Positions 10,691 to 25,315 of a stretch of 64,000 nt of DNA are shown here, in pieces. The stretch is taken from NCBI GenBank assembly GCA_023079485.1, contig CM041086.1:14144401-14208400 (forward strand). The letters are read 5' to 3'. Source of the stretch: Archilochus colubris (Eukaryota > Chordata > Aves > Apodiformes > Trochilidae). The translations under genes were made by a program, and so were the position numbers. Each line of letters begins with the position of its first letter. The first letter of the stretch is position 1. The notes beneath the pieces are model-generated. The model did not search any database, had not been told where the DNA came from, and worked only from the letters and a program-made list of their open reading frames with translations.

Positions 10691-13600
10691 TTTCAGTGGC
10701 ACATGAAGATAGCACGACTTGCAGTAACCTGCAACAGGCAACAAAGAACTTGTTCTAATATTCAGCTTTATTCTACTATTCAGCTACCTCAGCCCCAAGC
10801 ACAATAAGGGAGGGGACAGCAGCAATGAAGTGATTACTTTAAGCATCAATACTTACATTTCCTACCCCTGAGAAGCCCATCAATCACTGACTTGTGCCCA
10901 ACTATTAGCTACTGGTAATAGCAGGGCACAGCAATGGGCAAGGCAGAAGCTGCTGTACCAGAAGCCCAAGATGTGATCCTGAGCTGCTGCCAAACTCTGT
11001 GGTCAAAACATTTCAGTAGCCTAAATCAACAAGGCACTGAACACCACGTAGGAATACAAACAGTATTTATGACCCCACTGCTCAAAAATATTGAAAAAAA
11101 AGCTCAGAAAGCAGGGGATAATTGTAAATGATGATATTTTCTTAAAACCTTTTATCCATTTCCCTGTGAGTTCCTTTGGTCTCAACAGGAATAATTTCAT
11201 GTTTTCTCATGACTGAGAGGAACATTATTTTTACTTGAAAAGAAAGCTGAAATCCTCACATCATGCAGTCAGCACAGCCCCCCCCCACTCCTTTGGGAGA
11301 AGGCAAAGCTGGGGAGGGCTCTTCTTGCAGACTGGTCCAATTTTTTTGAAGAAATGTGGGTTTGTTCATCATTCTCTGGGACTGGGGCAGCATACCGATT
11401 TTTTTTTTTAGCTCTTCCAATTTTCTGGCAGTACAGAGCATTAATAATTGATGTTTCTTTGATTTGATTATTTTCTTTAGAAAGTTGTACAGTTCTTCCA
11501 CAGCTAAGAGCTGAAGAATGCTCCCCAAAGCCTTCACATTCATCAGTACCTCTCTGACTCACTCAATATCAGTTTATTACCCTTAATTTATACCCTGGTG
11601 TTAAACATCAAGGACATTACTTTTTGATTGACTCTGAAGAAACAACTCTTAAAACCAGAAGCTGAAACAAAAGCTTTCCCAGCAGAACAATTTTTAAAAC
11701 TTAGTGATACTGGAACAAACTTCTTGGTTTCATTTACTTGGGCAGTAATTGTTCAGTGCAACAAAGAAGCCATTTCTAATAGAAGATTCCCATCCCAAGC
11801 TCCTTTAAGTGCTTTTGGTATCAGATTAAATATTAATACAAAAACCCCCTATACTGTTCAACTACTTTTCCTATTAATGTTCTGTAAGGGATCACACTAT
11901 GAAGCAGATATAAGACTGATGTCAATATTAAATGTACTTAGCTTTTCTTTAAAGTCAATTTGTCAATTTCTACAAAAAGGAAGGTACTCATCTTCTGGCA
12001 CTTCAGATTTTCTTGAGTATCTACATCTCCGAATCAGCACGAGATGGAACAACTGATCAGAAATGCAAATAATGCATTTTATTTGACAGGGAATCCATTA
12101 CATTAAGACCAAAAGAACCTAAGAGAGCAGTTAGACAACTCTGCCTGGCCATGAGTCTATACTGGTAAGCCAGCAGGAGCACTTTTAATTTTAAGTTTTC
12201 CTGTACAACTGAGAAAAATATTATTATGGAAGTTGCACATATTAATTGTATACCTGTCAGTAACAAGCATCATGGCAAATCTCACTACAAATACCTTATT
12301 CTGTTCTATTCAGAATTCCATTTTTTTCTTGGTGGGGTAGAAAAGGACGAACAAGCAATAATTTTTTTCAGATATTTTAAACAAGTTCTTGTCAGCATAC
12401 ACTTGAAGAAGTACCTTGCCATGGTCTCAAATGTAGGCATACTAAAATAACATTTGATGCCATAGTCAGGCATTATATAGCAGCATTTTATTTAGGTACG
12501 TGAGCAATGTAACAACCAAAGAGAGACACTATGACTTGCAGTAAGGTGTCAAGGTAAAATCTTGAGCCAAGTTACAGGGTAAAAACAAAGTATTGCAAAC
12601 TGACAGAACACCCTGAGCTGGAAGTGCATTGTCAATTAATAAATCCAGTAAGGTTTTGCTTTTAAGTCTAAAACTGGCTTATCAGAAGACTTACTCTTCC
12701 TCTAAATGCTCTTCCCACAGTGACCTCCAGTTCCCTAACTGGTGCATATAGGTACAAACATATTCAATTGCAACAGAGCAGCTTCCTGGGGATGTATGAG
12801 CTTTGCAGCAGAGTTTATGCCCTTTAGATACATAATAAAATAGAGAGTTAAGTCACACAAAATGATTAAATACAACCTGACCCCAGTTCCAATCTTTCTG
12901 CATTATCACCTGGAATCTCTTCACACATCTATCCTGGGGCTGCAAACACCAGCTTGAAGCCCTCCAGTAATCAAGACTGAAAGTGGTAACAGATGCCTAA
13001 AAATAGAAGCTCAAGTTGTAAAACACACAAAAAGTATGGCTGACAAACTGTGTTCCTGCAGTTTTTAATGGTGCTTTTAAATTATAATTGGCACTAATCA
13101 CTATTTCCATGTTAATGCACAACACCTGGCCTCAGCTGGATGTAAAGAGCCTGACAATGTTTCCCCCTCACCTCATCGACAAGGAGTTGAACATGGACAG
13201 GTTTTACAGAGATGGGTTTGCCAAATATAAGGCACCAATAATGAGGGCAATGTGAAAGCAAAGTAACTTATTCACAAACTTTAAAAAAGTGCAAAGCTGC
13301 TGAACATTCAAGGTAAGTAGACTGACACTGAGTCTGAAACACAGTTACAGGAAAAAAAGAAAAACAAAAGACCAAGCTTGATTAAAGAACTTGTGTTTTG
13401 ACCTAAATGAGGACAGAGAAGCCTCACTCCTCAAAAAAGCCCCAAACCCTAAGCCCTGCTCCCCCCCAAAACCATAAAAAATAACCCACCAAACAGAAAG
13501 ATTCTGCTACCTGTGGACAGGATAAAAAGTATGCAAAACCAGTTGTAGCTGTTCTAGCTGAGTGGGTAACCTACTGTATCATTCTAATAATAAAAGTCCA

Positions 13601-14580
13601 TGTATTGCAGCACTGACAGAGACCAGGGAACTCCAGCAGTGAGAATAAAGCAGGGTAATGCAGCTCAAAACTTCCATCTCCCTCCCTTCTTCCTACAGGC
13701 TTGACCTGGACCAACTGAAAACCACATTACCAAAAACCACTCCTTATTTTTCCTTTAACCAGTGAGCCATTTACAAAGCAACTGCTCTAAAATTGCCCAA
13801 GCTAAATGGCTTTATCTGCTCTATTTCTCTTAACCTAGCAAGGTTTCGTTTTCCAACAAAATTACAGATACTTGTTCAGCAAAATTACAGATACTATACA
13901 AGTGCTGCTCTTGAAAATTATCATTAATTACTGTTAATGACCACATCTCTGGAATTAATTTCAGAATGCCCATTTTTCAGCATCTCTTGACATAAAAGCA
14001 AAAGAAAAGCCAGAAAACCACACAGTGGTGTGTGCCTTAGCCAAGATCAGTGATTCCAGCATTTTCTGACCAAATAACACAGCCTGAAGGGTTCTGCCCA
14101 GCAGATAAAGTCATCTCTAGAAATGATCTAGTGAACTCTTTATCTCTTCTGGCTGTACACTCAGATTTCTTGGTCATTCTAACTTGGTTTCTGTAGTAAG
14201 GCTGTTCAGGAAATATATACTTGTGGTTTCATTTTTATTTCTGCTTTGTTTCAAAATTTTAGTCGTAGCCTTTTTAACAGATAGACAATTAATAATATTA
14301 GTTATATGTTCCTAATTTTACATTGTTTTAAAAATATGGCTTCAGTTGTTGACTTTTTTTCAATGTTCATTAAACATTAATATAGTTAAAATGATTATTG
14401 TCCCATATGGTATTTATCAGAAAAGTTAAGCAAAATCCATTCATCAGTGTTTTTAGAAGAACAAACCACACCAAACTGCTATTGCCGACATGCACAGAAC
14501 ATTTCTGTATTACTAACTACATATTTCTATACAATAAAACTCAGCTCATGCTAATTAAAAAATGTTCAGAAGAACTAAAT
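10691..14580. other. Unique noncoding sequence
   Basis: A 142-codon plus-strand open frame at 11628-12056 has no recognisable motif and is read as chance. A minor tandem repeat of about 16 bp (CAAAATTACAGATACT) occurs at 13857-13872 and 13880-13895. Nothing else stands out. Confidence 0.55.
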
Positions 14581-14928
14581 ATAAAGACCATCCAGTTCCA
14601 CCGCCCTGCATGGGCAGGGACACCTCCCACCAGCCCAGGTTGCTCCAAGCCCCATCCAACCTGGACCTGAACACTTCCAGGGATGGGGCAACCACAGCTT
14701 CCTTGGGCCAGGGGCTCAGCACCCTCACACTAAAGAATTTCTTCCTAATGTCTGACCTAAATCTCCCCTCTTCCCAGTTGAAAGCCATTACCCCATGTCC
14801 TGTCACTCAGGGGTCTCTGATGTAAAAATTCCCTCTCCAGCTTTCCTGCAGCTGGAAGGTGCCAACATTTCCATGGATCCTCCTCTTCACACTGAACAAT
14901 CCCCAACTCTCTCATCCTGGCTTCATAA
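14581..14928 (-). mobile_element. CR1 LINE fragment, older subfamily, 3' tip missing
   Basis: Antisense CR1. It starts at AAAGACCATCCAGTTCC, without the terminal ATTCTATG repeats. It continues through GTTGCTCCAAGCCCCATCC, the AAGAATTTCTTCCTAATG block and CATGTCCTGTCACTC, and then CACTGAACAATCCCCAACTC, the part encoding the end of the reverse transcriptase. An internal deletion joins the last two blocks. Divergence is higher than in the copies near 22.5, 47 and 50 kb. Confidence 0.88.
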
Positions 14929-17763
14929 ATCAAAAATCACATTTGAACACAGACATTTGGGTTTACCAACATACTGTAGGAATAAGTAGGAACCCAGATC
15001 ATGATATACATAAAAGAATGGTACAAATGGAAAAACAAACAGCTCATTTGCTCTTTCTCTTTAACTGCTAGGAAGTGTTACTATCTACAAGCAGGGTTAA
15101 GATACTGTAATAGATAAATACACATAAAGACATAGAAATCAGAGGGAAAACAAAGGTAGCAGGATGGCACTTGGAAGCTGTAGCAAGCACAAGTCCACTA
15201 CCAGAATTATTTTAAAGGATAAAGATGGGTAAAATAGACAACCAGCTTCTGTATAAACTCCATACACTACACATGAATGAAAGCTGCCCAGGTCTTAGCC
15301 AGGGATCAGTCTTCTCTTAGTGCCTCTGTAAGGAGATGCTTTTAATGCTGTTAAGAAATTTTGCTTAAAGTTGCAGCATGTTTTGAGCATGCCTCCTGCT
15401 TTTCACTCTAAGAACCTTTCAATAGCCTTTTCTTGTCCCTGCAGATGATGAGGTGAGAGATAGAGGAATGCTAAGAACACTTCCAGGATTAAGGCAACAA
15501 GGCAGACCCAGGAAAAGTCATCACTGCAGAGACAAAGCTACAAATACTATCAAATTAAAAGACTTATTGTTTATAAAAACAAACTCAAAACCCAAAAGCA
15601 ATTCTAACAAAGTATCTGAAATTAACTTATCCAAATTTAGCCTATTAATTAGGAAAAAGGCTATGGAATTCCCTAGGCCCATCCTTCCCATGGACAATTA
15701 AGAATTTAGTCTAATTCTGAAGCTGCAGCTCTCTCCAGTGATGTGACAGAGATATCAAGCTCTCAGATGAACACTGTCACAGGGAAAACCCAGGGTATAG
15801 CAGGGTGAGCCAAGCCCTCTGTGCACACACTTACCAACAACCTTGCACCACTGGGTAATTCCTCCTATGGTGTAAACTGGTTTTGTTTCCTCTCACAAGC
15901 AGCAACCCCACCCAGCTCATGTTGATCAAAGTTTTGCACCCAACCATGACACAATCTTAATTTTTTTTCAACCATTTCATCTGACAATCACCTTCCTTCA
16001 AGACCACTGCCATTTAATAAAATAAAGCACATTACTGGCTGTGAATGTTCATGTCCACAAACACAGATTGTTGCTAGCAGAAAAAAAAGTAAAAAAATCA
16101 CTTTGCATATTTAATATTTTTTCCCAAATATGCAATTTGTTCCATTATTGCTAGAAAAGACCAAATTAATGAACTTGGTATGTCCACACAGACAGACACA
16201 TGCACGTTCTGCAACACAGGGACAGAAGGGAGGCATAGAAATACAAGATGTCAGCAGTGAACGTAATAAAGCACTTCCCTTGCTGAGGGAAAAAATCCAT
16301 TCCTCGACCCATTTCTCATCCCAATTTTAAATGTAAAAACATAGCATAAGTACTAAACACATGCACACATACTCCATCTAGAAAATAGCATCTACGTGGT
16401 ATGCAGGTGATAACTTAATTGTTGATCAAACCCCCCTTTTGTTCTTGCTCTGATTTTTGGTAACAGAAACAACAGCAAAAGATAGGAAATGCAATCTTTA
16501 TAAAACTCAGAGCTCCCTAAATCGACTAAGGAAAAAAAACCAACAAAACCAAAACTTTATGAGAGCTCAGGAAGAAAAATCAAAATCTAAGTCTGCAGAG
16601 GAATGCAAGAGGCATTCCAAAAGGTGCAGGGTTTTCATTATAGTTGAGGCTTGAGGGGGAAAGATTTAATGGGAGAGATTATACTTTTTATACACTTGAG
16701 ACAAAAACCACAAGAAACCATTTGTGAGCACGTGTGTTTGAGAGCATTGTAATCGTTACATGAGGATAACTTTGAAAATAGTGATTTAAGCATTCAAGAC
16801 TGTGAAACAGAACAATAAAGTGTTAATTACAGTTAAAGCTGGAATGAAACTGTAACTCACATCAGACAACACCATATTGTACAAGAAAGAAATAATTCTT
16901 AGGAACAATTAGGTACAGATTGAGCATCTGAACTGTATTTCTCACTTTCTGTCAATTTAAGTTATAGGTCTCTTATTTCTTTGTATTTTAAAATCATGAC
17001 TTATTTTTAAAGTAGTTGTTTTTTGTTTTGGTTTGTTTTTTTAAGCTAAAATTGTATTGCACTTACCTTTACTGGAATATTGATTTGTAACACAGATCAG
17101 CAAATACAAGTGCTGATGTAGCTTCTTTCCCAAAGGAAAACAGAACTGGCAGAGGTCTTTACATTTACTTAAATCTGACAATAGGAAAACTACAATTTAA
17201 GTATTGAATCAACTTTCAAACTAAGTGGGGATAGTTTGAGGCTATCAATTTTTCTTCACTGTGAAGAGAAGTCTTTTTGTTAGAAATTCTCTTCATAAAC
17301 AATGGACCTTGCTGGGTAATATTTCATGCCCTGAAACACCTCTACTCACTTGTCCAAGTAATACTTGACCAAGTATTTCAGCTCATATTCTTTGACTACT
17401 GAACATAATTTGTCTCATTCATGTTATTTAGAATATTTTCATATTGAAAACAATGTTCTTTGTCTTCTTTAAATTAGAATCTTTTATAGTGTAAAGAAAA
17501 TACAACTTGCCTGAAAATACAAAACTCAACTCTGCAAGAAGTGATGGAATAAGGAAAAAGATCCCATATAGGAAGAGCTGATCAATAAATGTGTAAGTTG
17601 CAATATATATAGATAAAAAAAAAAAACAAAACAGCAACAAACCAGAACAAATAATAAATAGAGTCAAGGTGTTGCTTGGCTCTTTGGAGGAATGATGTTC
17701 TGGAAGTTCTCACTTTGGAGCAAAGCACACCCAGCTAATAACACTACAGTGATTTGGTATTTC

Positions 17764-17819
17764 TGTTCAACTTCCTCAGCTCTACCACTCCTGTTTAACT
17801 TGCTCAAGTCTAGCACTCC
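17764..17819. repeat. Diverged 28-bp tandem pair
   Basis: Unit 1 is 17764-17791 and unit 2 is 17792-17819. Both have the form TGTT-AACTT-CTCA--TCTA-CACTCC, with five differences. They are exactly adjacent, so this is an old tandem duplication. Confidence 0.75.
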
Positions 17820-19789
17820 CTGTGAGGCAAATCTTTAATAAACAAGCTCAGCATTTAGAAGAAAGGGCTCCCAGCAGCCTGACAGCCAGTAAACCTATTG
17901 CATTACAAACTGTAAGTTGGATTGGATAGGTAGGATTTTCCATTTTGAAGCCTCAATTTTCCTCTTACCTTATGTCAATTATTGACATTTTTACAGTTCT
18001 ACCTCTAATTACCCTTTCTGTCACTTCAGAGTCATAAAATAAAGCTTGCATCACTAAATAGCACGAAAAATCCTTGTCTGACATTTTAAACTGACTTTTG
18101 AATATGCATTTTTTTTCCCATTATGTTTATTAATATGGTTTGAGGTAACTTTCTTGTTATTAAGATTTGCTTTGCCATAGCATAAAGCTTGTATCTGAGC
18201 TACCTGTGTACATATTGAGCATTATATGGAAGATGGATCTGCATTTGAGACCTGTCACATCCCATGGAGGTAAGGGAAGAGCTGGCAGGGCTCCAAGCCA
18301 AGCCACATCCGTGCAATTCCTGTTAGCTCTCTCCACTCCCACATGTGCTTTGGGGACCACAGAGGAAACGTTTTATTGGCTCCCCTCTCCATCTTCCCCT
18401 CAAAACCCCAAAGAAAATAGGCAGAAGGAAATTAAAGCAAGCAGGTCCAGATAATTGAATAGATAATAACAGAAAGAAGACAGCTAACAGTAATTTTCAG
18501 GTGATGGTGTAGTTGGGGAGAGGAAAGGGAGTATAGTGTTGGAAAGCTCACACCAATCCCAGCAATATTGCTCTAGGAAGCTGATGCCAAGACTGTCTTA
18601 AAAGAACCACATCTTTTGCTGAACATTATTGTTCAAAGTAGACTCTAGTGCTGAAGCTGCTCATCCCAAATGGACAAGTTAACAGGGAAGAGAAACAGGT
18701 TAATGAATGCAGCTGAATAGATAAGGACATGACTTCTACACTCTGATTTTCTTTGCTACTGAAGGGGTAAGAAAAACATCCCTCATGTGCCTTGATAGAC
18801 TTGTTAGATATTTTTATTTAGAAAAATATTACTCTGCATTGTTGTTAGGAGTCAGCTTCATCACATTTTTTAATTGGTTGACACAAAAATATGAGTTTTC
18901 ACACCACAATAGCAGAACTGCAAAGCTTAATGGATAGATTTTCCTGTGTTGTCTATTGTTGAAGACTGAAAGGACCAGTATGCACAGAGAGATGAAAACG
19001 ATGCAAAGGCCAATTAGGAAACCCCCAGCTCTGCTGACTTATCCTAACTGCTCAGTGATACCCAGTGAGAGAGCCATCAGCAAGGGAGAGGAATTTCTTG
19101 GGCAGGCACTGGCTGCAGCACTTTGTGAATCTTGAAAGAAGAAATGAAGATATGAAAACCAGTTTTAGGATTGAATTCTCAAGAGAGAAGATGATCACTG
19201 AGAGCAAAAATAGGTTTGCAATGGAATAGGGTTATTTTACAATTACATTATTGAAACAACAGGACATGGACCAACTCACACAACAGAATCTGCTATTATT
19301 TTAGGATCAGTTTAACTGGGAACAATCTTACAGGATATTCATGTGTATTCTCAGAGAAAAGAGCATTTGGAAAAGGCTTCTTTTCTCAACTGACCTTTTA
19401 AAATACCTCTGCAGAATGGAGGCCTTATGATAGCTTATCTTCAGGATCTTTCATGGCAATAAAAAGTCACAGAGGCAGCTCTCATCCTCCAGAGACTTCC
19501 TTGCACTACACATCAGCTCTTTCACACTCACCCAGCTGCATGGCTCTGTTCACTCAGAAGAAAATATCAAGGTTTCTTTGACTTAGGCAATTTTTGTGTT
19601 ACAAATAACCTATAGCCAGTACTTGGGACCTGCATAAGATTCACTGATGTGTTAAACATTGAATAATTTCTGAAGAGTAAAGCCTTTAAGCAAGCATATT
19701 TCAATTGCAAAGATAAAGGTCTGACTCTGGAATGAGGCATCAGAGAAAAAGTATTCACAAAAACATAAATATACATATACACACCCTTA

Positions 19790-19790
19790 A

Positions 19791-19821
<31 letters not shown>

Positions 19822-19832
19822 TATATATATAA
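19790..19832. repeat. Compound (TA)n(CA)n(TA)n microsatellite
   Basis: An alternating TA run from about 19790 is followed by ACACAC repeats at 19805-19820 and a second TA run to about 19832. Alternating purine/pyrimidine tracts of this kind are often polymorphic in length. Confidence 0.95.
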
Positions 19833-22500
19833 AGAGGCAGTGAAGCAATGATAGCTAGCTGCACAAAGTGTCTAGAATCTATCTTAGTAGGGAAACTGGT
19901 ACTAAGAATCAACATCCAGCAATCATCTCCAAGTCTTCAACCATAATGTGATTGTGGGGGAGAAAAAAGGGACAGAGCATGAGTGTACATAAGAGAAAAA
20001 AAACCAGTAGTTTGATCTTAATGCTTTTCATTCCAGTCAAAAATTCCACAACAAACTTACATGAAAACAACCACGACAAACAAGTCTTGAACTTATGGTG
20101 ACAAAACCCAACTTACACCAAAAGCCAAAGCACACCAGGGCTAAACCTTGCCTATCTACACCTCTCAAGACTCAAATAGAATGCAAACTTAAAAGCTGAT
20201 CTGACAAATGTTAACACATTAGAGTGAAGAACCTCTTTTAAGGTAAGCTATAATTATAAAGAATCTTCCTTGAATGTATCTTATTGGTAAGGAGCATGGT
20301 CAAGCCTGAAAGTACTGCATGAGGTTCAGACATCCCATCTGAACCACACTGTACAGCCAAGAACAGAACCATCTGTACTGGGCAAGGCTCAGTCAAGACT
20401 AACGCTGCAAAATCAAGCTTCTAGACTTTTACACTTTGAAAATCTATTGAGAGAGTCAAACTTTTAGGTAATATAATTTCACTAGCTGTGTTTGAACACA
20501 AATAAATTGAGATATTCATTAAAACTACTAAATGAAAGTCAAAACTTGCTGAAAACAAAATCTAGTGGGCTTTCCAAATGCCATTTTATCAGTACATGTT
20601 GCTACACCTATTTTTTTTGTACATCTCTGCCAACTTTTCATCATCCATCAGCAGGTCTTTGACATGAGATCACCTACCACATGTCAATGTGATCAAACTG
20701 GATTCTAATTTAATTTAATGATAGAAAAAGAAGTTCGTGACTGCTTAAGCTGTAGAAGCATCCCCTCACCTTAATATTCCAGATGTAGCTGCCTGGCAGT
20801 TTAGGTGAATGTAACTCTGAGAGGCCATGATTCTACTCACTCTCCCATCTCTGGAAACTTCCCCTGGCCTGGCTCTGCTGGGAAACTGCACAGTAAACTC
20901 ATTCAGGGTTCTTCATGGAGAACTGACCTAGCAAAAGACCTCTTTTTTCTGTAGGGCAGCTTTGGTACCTGAGAAGAGACAGGGACCTGAGGCTGGCACC
21001 AAGGAGATGGCAGGATGGGGAACTCTATGGTGTAAGAGCATTTTATGAGTGAGGAAAGCACAGCTTCTGGGTAACAGAATGAACATCCTTCCCACCCCAA
21101 ACCACACTCCCAGTCAGAAACCTACTAACACATACAAACTGCCTTCCAAAAATGTCCACAATACTCAAAAATTAATTTAAAATTGAAGAGAAAGCATAAA
21201 AGTCACCTGGCAGATACCTATATATTTAGCTGCTGTGTTTCAGGCTGTGTTTACCAAAGAGAAAATAAAACAGAAATTTAATTCCACTGAGCCATGGACT
21301 ACCTGTGAAAAGAAAAAAAGGGTTGACAAAATTGGAACTGTAAAGAACTACTAAGGGAAGCTGTAAGTGCTTTTCCTTTCCCTCCTGACTCTTCTCTGCT
21401 ATCCCACTGCCTAAGCAAGTCTGTAAGGAAAGAGGAGGCCCCATCCTGTGGGTTTCCTGCCAGCAGAACACTCACTGAGGTCAACCACAGCTTTCTGTCT
21501 GAGCTGCTAAGACAGGGACCCTTGTGTAAAAATGGTTCCATAAAAAAAAAGAAAAAAAAAAAAAGATTTTAAAAGAAGATGATCTCTCTTTATTTAATTA
21601 TCTTGCTGTGTATACTTGTCATTCCAGGCAAACAGCCAGGAAAGGAAAAAAAAAGCTCCTGTGATAGTAAGAGAAGGCATGAAATTGGCAATGTTATGAT
21701 TCTGCCATTTTTTCTACCTTCCCCAAACACAAACCACCACATTGTATTTTTAGCCTGAAAGAGGCTCTTGTTTTCTGCCAAATGCAGTGAAAGCATTCAG
21801 GCCATCTCTCTCCCAGGAAGAATAAACATTGCAAGCATCATTCTGATGGATATGCTAGCTTTAAACTCCAGCTTTAGAGGCTGCTTCCAGGAGTCTGCAA
21901 TGCTGAGAAGGAGGATGGGCAAGGCAGCCCTGGAGCATGGGCTGAGCAATGCTGCAAGGGCAGGGGCAGTGCCCTGCAGTGCCATTGACAACCAGGGCAC
22001 CCATTAGTGCCACCTGTGGTTTTCTACCAGGAAACCCAGGTTGTTAATTATGAGCACTTAAATGCCAAGATCCCTTCTTCACCATTTCAATTTAGAATCA
22101 TGTCACAGCAAAAATGGGGGTCATGGAGTATCTAATGCAGCAAGAGATTCTCCTCGTGTCCTGCCCTTTCACTCATCTGGAAAGATGTTCTGTGAGAATC
22201 ATGGTAATATTGTATTTCTCTCTTTTTGGCAGCATTTGCAGGGATTCATGTGATAGCACAGGGAAACAGCTGCTTAAGGAAGTTTTTCTGGGGGACTGCA
22301 TTCCTGAGTTGCTGGATGGAACAGAAACATTTCCTACATGTTTTATCAGTGGAAAATGAGTATGCTGCTTAAATAGCTTCTCTTGGATTCAAAGCACACA
22401 GCATAAGGGAGTATGTTGCTGAGTGTATGTTAATTTTTCCTGCCTCTTTCCACCACAGCTTCTTTCTTGGCACTCTCCATATCTCTCCCTTACCTTTTAT

Positions 22501-23041
22501 CATAGAATCATAGAATTGGCTGGGTTGGAAGGGACCTCAGAGATCATCAAGTCCAACCCTTGAACCACCATTGCGGTTGCTAGACCATGGCACTGAGTGC
22601 CACATCCAGTCTCTTTTGAAATATCTCCAGGGATGGAGAATCCACTACTTCCCTGGGCAGCCCATTCCAATGTCTGATCACCCTCTCCAGAAAGAAATTC
22701 TTTCTAATATCCAACCTAAACTTCCCCTGGCACAACTTAAGACCCTGCCCTCTTGTCTTGTTGAAAGTAGTCTGGGAAAAGAGACCAACCCCCCCTGGCT
22801 ACACCCTCCTTTCAGGGAGTTGTGGAGAGTGATGAGGTCTCCCCTGAGCCTCCTCTTCTCCAGGCTGAACAGCCCCAGCTCTCTCAGCCTCTCCTCATAG
22901 GGTCTGTGCTCGAGTCCCTTCACCAGCCTGGTTGCCTCCTTTGGACCTACTCCAGGACCTCAATATCGTTCCTGAACTGAGGGGCCCAGAACTGGACACA
23001 GGACTCGAGGTGTGGCCTCACCAGCACTGAGTACAGGGGCA
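22501..23041 (-). mobile_element. CR1 LINE fragment, young subfamily (~540 bp)
   Basis: Antisense CR1 starting with CATAGAATCATAGAATTGGC and including GGAAGGGACCTCAGAGATCA. Read on the minus strand it encodes pieces of the reverse-transcriptase C-terminus ([20 protein letters not shown] and [13 protein letters not shown]) but with frameshifts. The 5' truncation lies just after the CCCCTGTACTCAG motif, nearly the same point as in the copies at 25316 and 46934. Confidence 0.96.
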
Positions 23042-24240
23042 ACTCATGTGCATCTCTGTTTTGTTGTTTGTTCCTCTGTCACCTCCTCATGACATTTCTA
23101 TAATCCTTCATGCTGCCTGTGGCCACCACATCACAGTACCAGCTAAGTGTTTTTCTGAGACTGCTCATGGGTTAACCACAGCCACTCAGTGCTGAGGGAG
23201 GGCCAGTCCTGCATTGCTGTAACAATGGTTTCAAGCCATAACGTGTACATAAATTACCTTTTTCTTGAGGAAAATGTCAGGAAAGAAAGTTTAAAAACAC
23301 CGACAAAAAAAAAATACCCCAAAACACAGATGTGAAATAGGAGAGCCTTTCTTGGCCTAAATAAAATGTGCATGAGAGGAAGGAGCTTTAGGGTTGATGG
23401 AAGACCTGAGAGTGAAATTCAAAAAGAAGCTATTTCCTTCCTCAAAGCTTCAGGAGAGAAAAAACAAACAGGTGGAGAACAAATTCCTCCGTAGTCTTGC
23501 TTTTCAAAGGAGCAACATGGTGATGGGTCTCTTATTATCCTGCTGAGACTGCATCTGTGTGCCAAGTAACTGTGGAATAGTTGAGGTGAACCCTCTCTAG
23601 ACCTTTCAGAAGTATGCTAAATTCTGTAAGAGCAAAGTATTTGCTTCATTACAATATCAGTCAGTAGCTTTTAATAACCACACTACACAGAGAATGTGGA
23701 ATTTTCACTTTCTAAGAGCATAACTCACCCAATAAAACTGAAGATCAAAGATGTATTCTACATTTCTCTGGTCACTAAGTGGTAGCACATGCTTAATTTC
23801 ATAAATAATTCAAGCTAATGGGAAGTATTAACTTTAAAGAAATTATTAGCAAAAATAGTGCTTCCTATAGGAAGCACAGCCAGCAGTATAAAACCCCCAT
23901 CACTTATACTCTTGGGAATAATTAAATTTAAATTTATTAAATGCATCTTTTCCGAGGACATCAATGTAGATAAAAATGGGATAGTGCATAACATTTCTGG
24001 CAACGTTAAGTACAATGCTGGACAGAAAAACCTGGCTGAATCATGATTTCAGAACAGAACCAGGGTGAGGAAGGCTGCAGAACTATGGGTAAGGCCAGAT
24101 ATCTGAGGAACAGAAATTAAAAGTCAGACTCATAACCTTTTCTATGATATGACTCTTTTCAGTGCTCCTAAGTTGATTCCACAGGGAACAGACTTCATTT
24201 TTTTTTTCTCCCTCCAAGTCAAGATGGTTTCTTCAGATGA
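23042..24240. other. Unique noncoding sequence
   Basis: No gene or clear repeat. Short A-runs occur near 23307. Confidence 0.6.
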
Positions 24241-24295
24241 CTCAAGGGTTGGACTCGATCTCTGAGGTCCCTTCCAACCCAGCCAATTCTATGAT
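24241..24295 (+). mobile_element. CR1 3'-tail remnant (~55 bp)
   Basis: Contains TCAAGGGTTGGACTCGATCT and CCTTCCAACCCAGCCAATTC. This matches the end of the longer sense copy at 47423-47480, apart from a small deletion within the GATGATCTC motif. Only the extreme 3' end is present. Confidence 0.9.
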
Positions 24296-25315
24296 CAAAT
24301 ATGTGGAAGCACAAATGAGGGTAATTGAAAAGAAGGCTTCATCTTCCCTGGTTAGGTGAACCTCCACATCCATTAATAACATAGAACCCCACAGTAAACT
24401 TTGGGTAATGTCTGATTCAGAAACCAGGAAATACCGGGCAGGATTTCTTGTAACTCTAGCAGGGGAGGTGAATTATTTGGTTCACAAAGTGACCACTTGG
24501 TAACTGTGTTTAGGCTTGTGGAATATTGAAAGTAGCAGACACTAATATAAAACATTGTAATAGGACTGTTCACTATTTTTTAAAAATTGACATTGTAGCA
24601 CGTGATAATCGCTATACAGCTGAAAACAGAGGAACAACCATCAGATTGCCTGTAAATTAAAAACTCCTCAGGCTATAAATCACATCTCTTACTGAGTCAA
24701 GATCTATATGTGTACACACAGATATTTGTAACGCTGTCAATCAATTCTTTAGCACCCCATGCAGAAATCCCATTTATCAATGTCTGGATTTACAAAGGAA
24801 GCCCCAAACAGCCTCTGAATGCAGTTACTCTCCAACTGCTGTGTCAAGGAGTTAACTTCCACAATTAACACCTCCTGCAAACTTACACCTTCAAATCCAA
24901 ACCTGCCCAGCAGGGCAAAATGCTGACCAACAAAACCTGCACCACTCTCAGAGGAAAAATCTCCCTGTAAATCCTAGGCAGGACAACAGCTGAGCAGCTG
25001 CTCCTGGAGACACATCCAAGAGCTGAGCATCTGGGGGCTGTAAACACACACAGGTGCTTTGCTGAAGGAAGCAGAATGGGAAAGAAAGCAAAGCTTGCTA
25101 ACTAACCAGAAAAATACCGAGGTAGGATGGTCAGTGTGCACGTAAGAATGACCATCTGGGTCATACTATTTTAATAAAGCCAAAAAACCCAACAAACCAC
25201 TGTAGCAGACGGAACCTTCCTTGGGGCACAGCACTTCAAAGTCAAGCCGGTGTCCTTGTTGGGGTGCACAAGCAGTGCTCCTATCTGGTCATCTTTAGCC
25301 TTGGGGGGCCTAATT
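24296..25315. other. Unique noncoding sequence
   Basis: Nothing recognisable as a gene or repeat. Confidence 0.6.

Larger units (their letters stand above)
14929..22500. other. Unique noncoding sequence with minor simple repeats
   Basis: No gene recognised over about 7.5 kb. It holds a 28-bp tandem pair (17764-17819), a TA/CA microsatellite (19790-19832) and an A-rich run at 21542-21566, all small. Open frames are short and motif-free. Confidence 0.6.

Noticed and set aside
11628..12056. 142-codon plus-strand open frame
   Set aside because: Composition follows the local AT-rich background, with no domain, no signal peptide and no splice context. A frame of this length is expected by chance in 64 kb read six ways.
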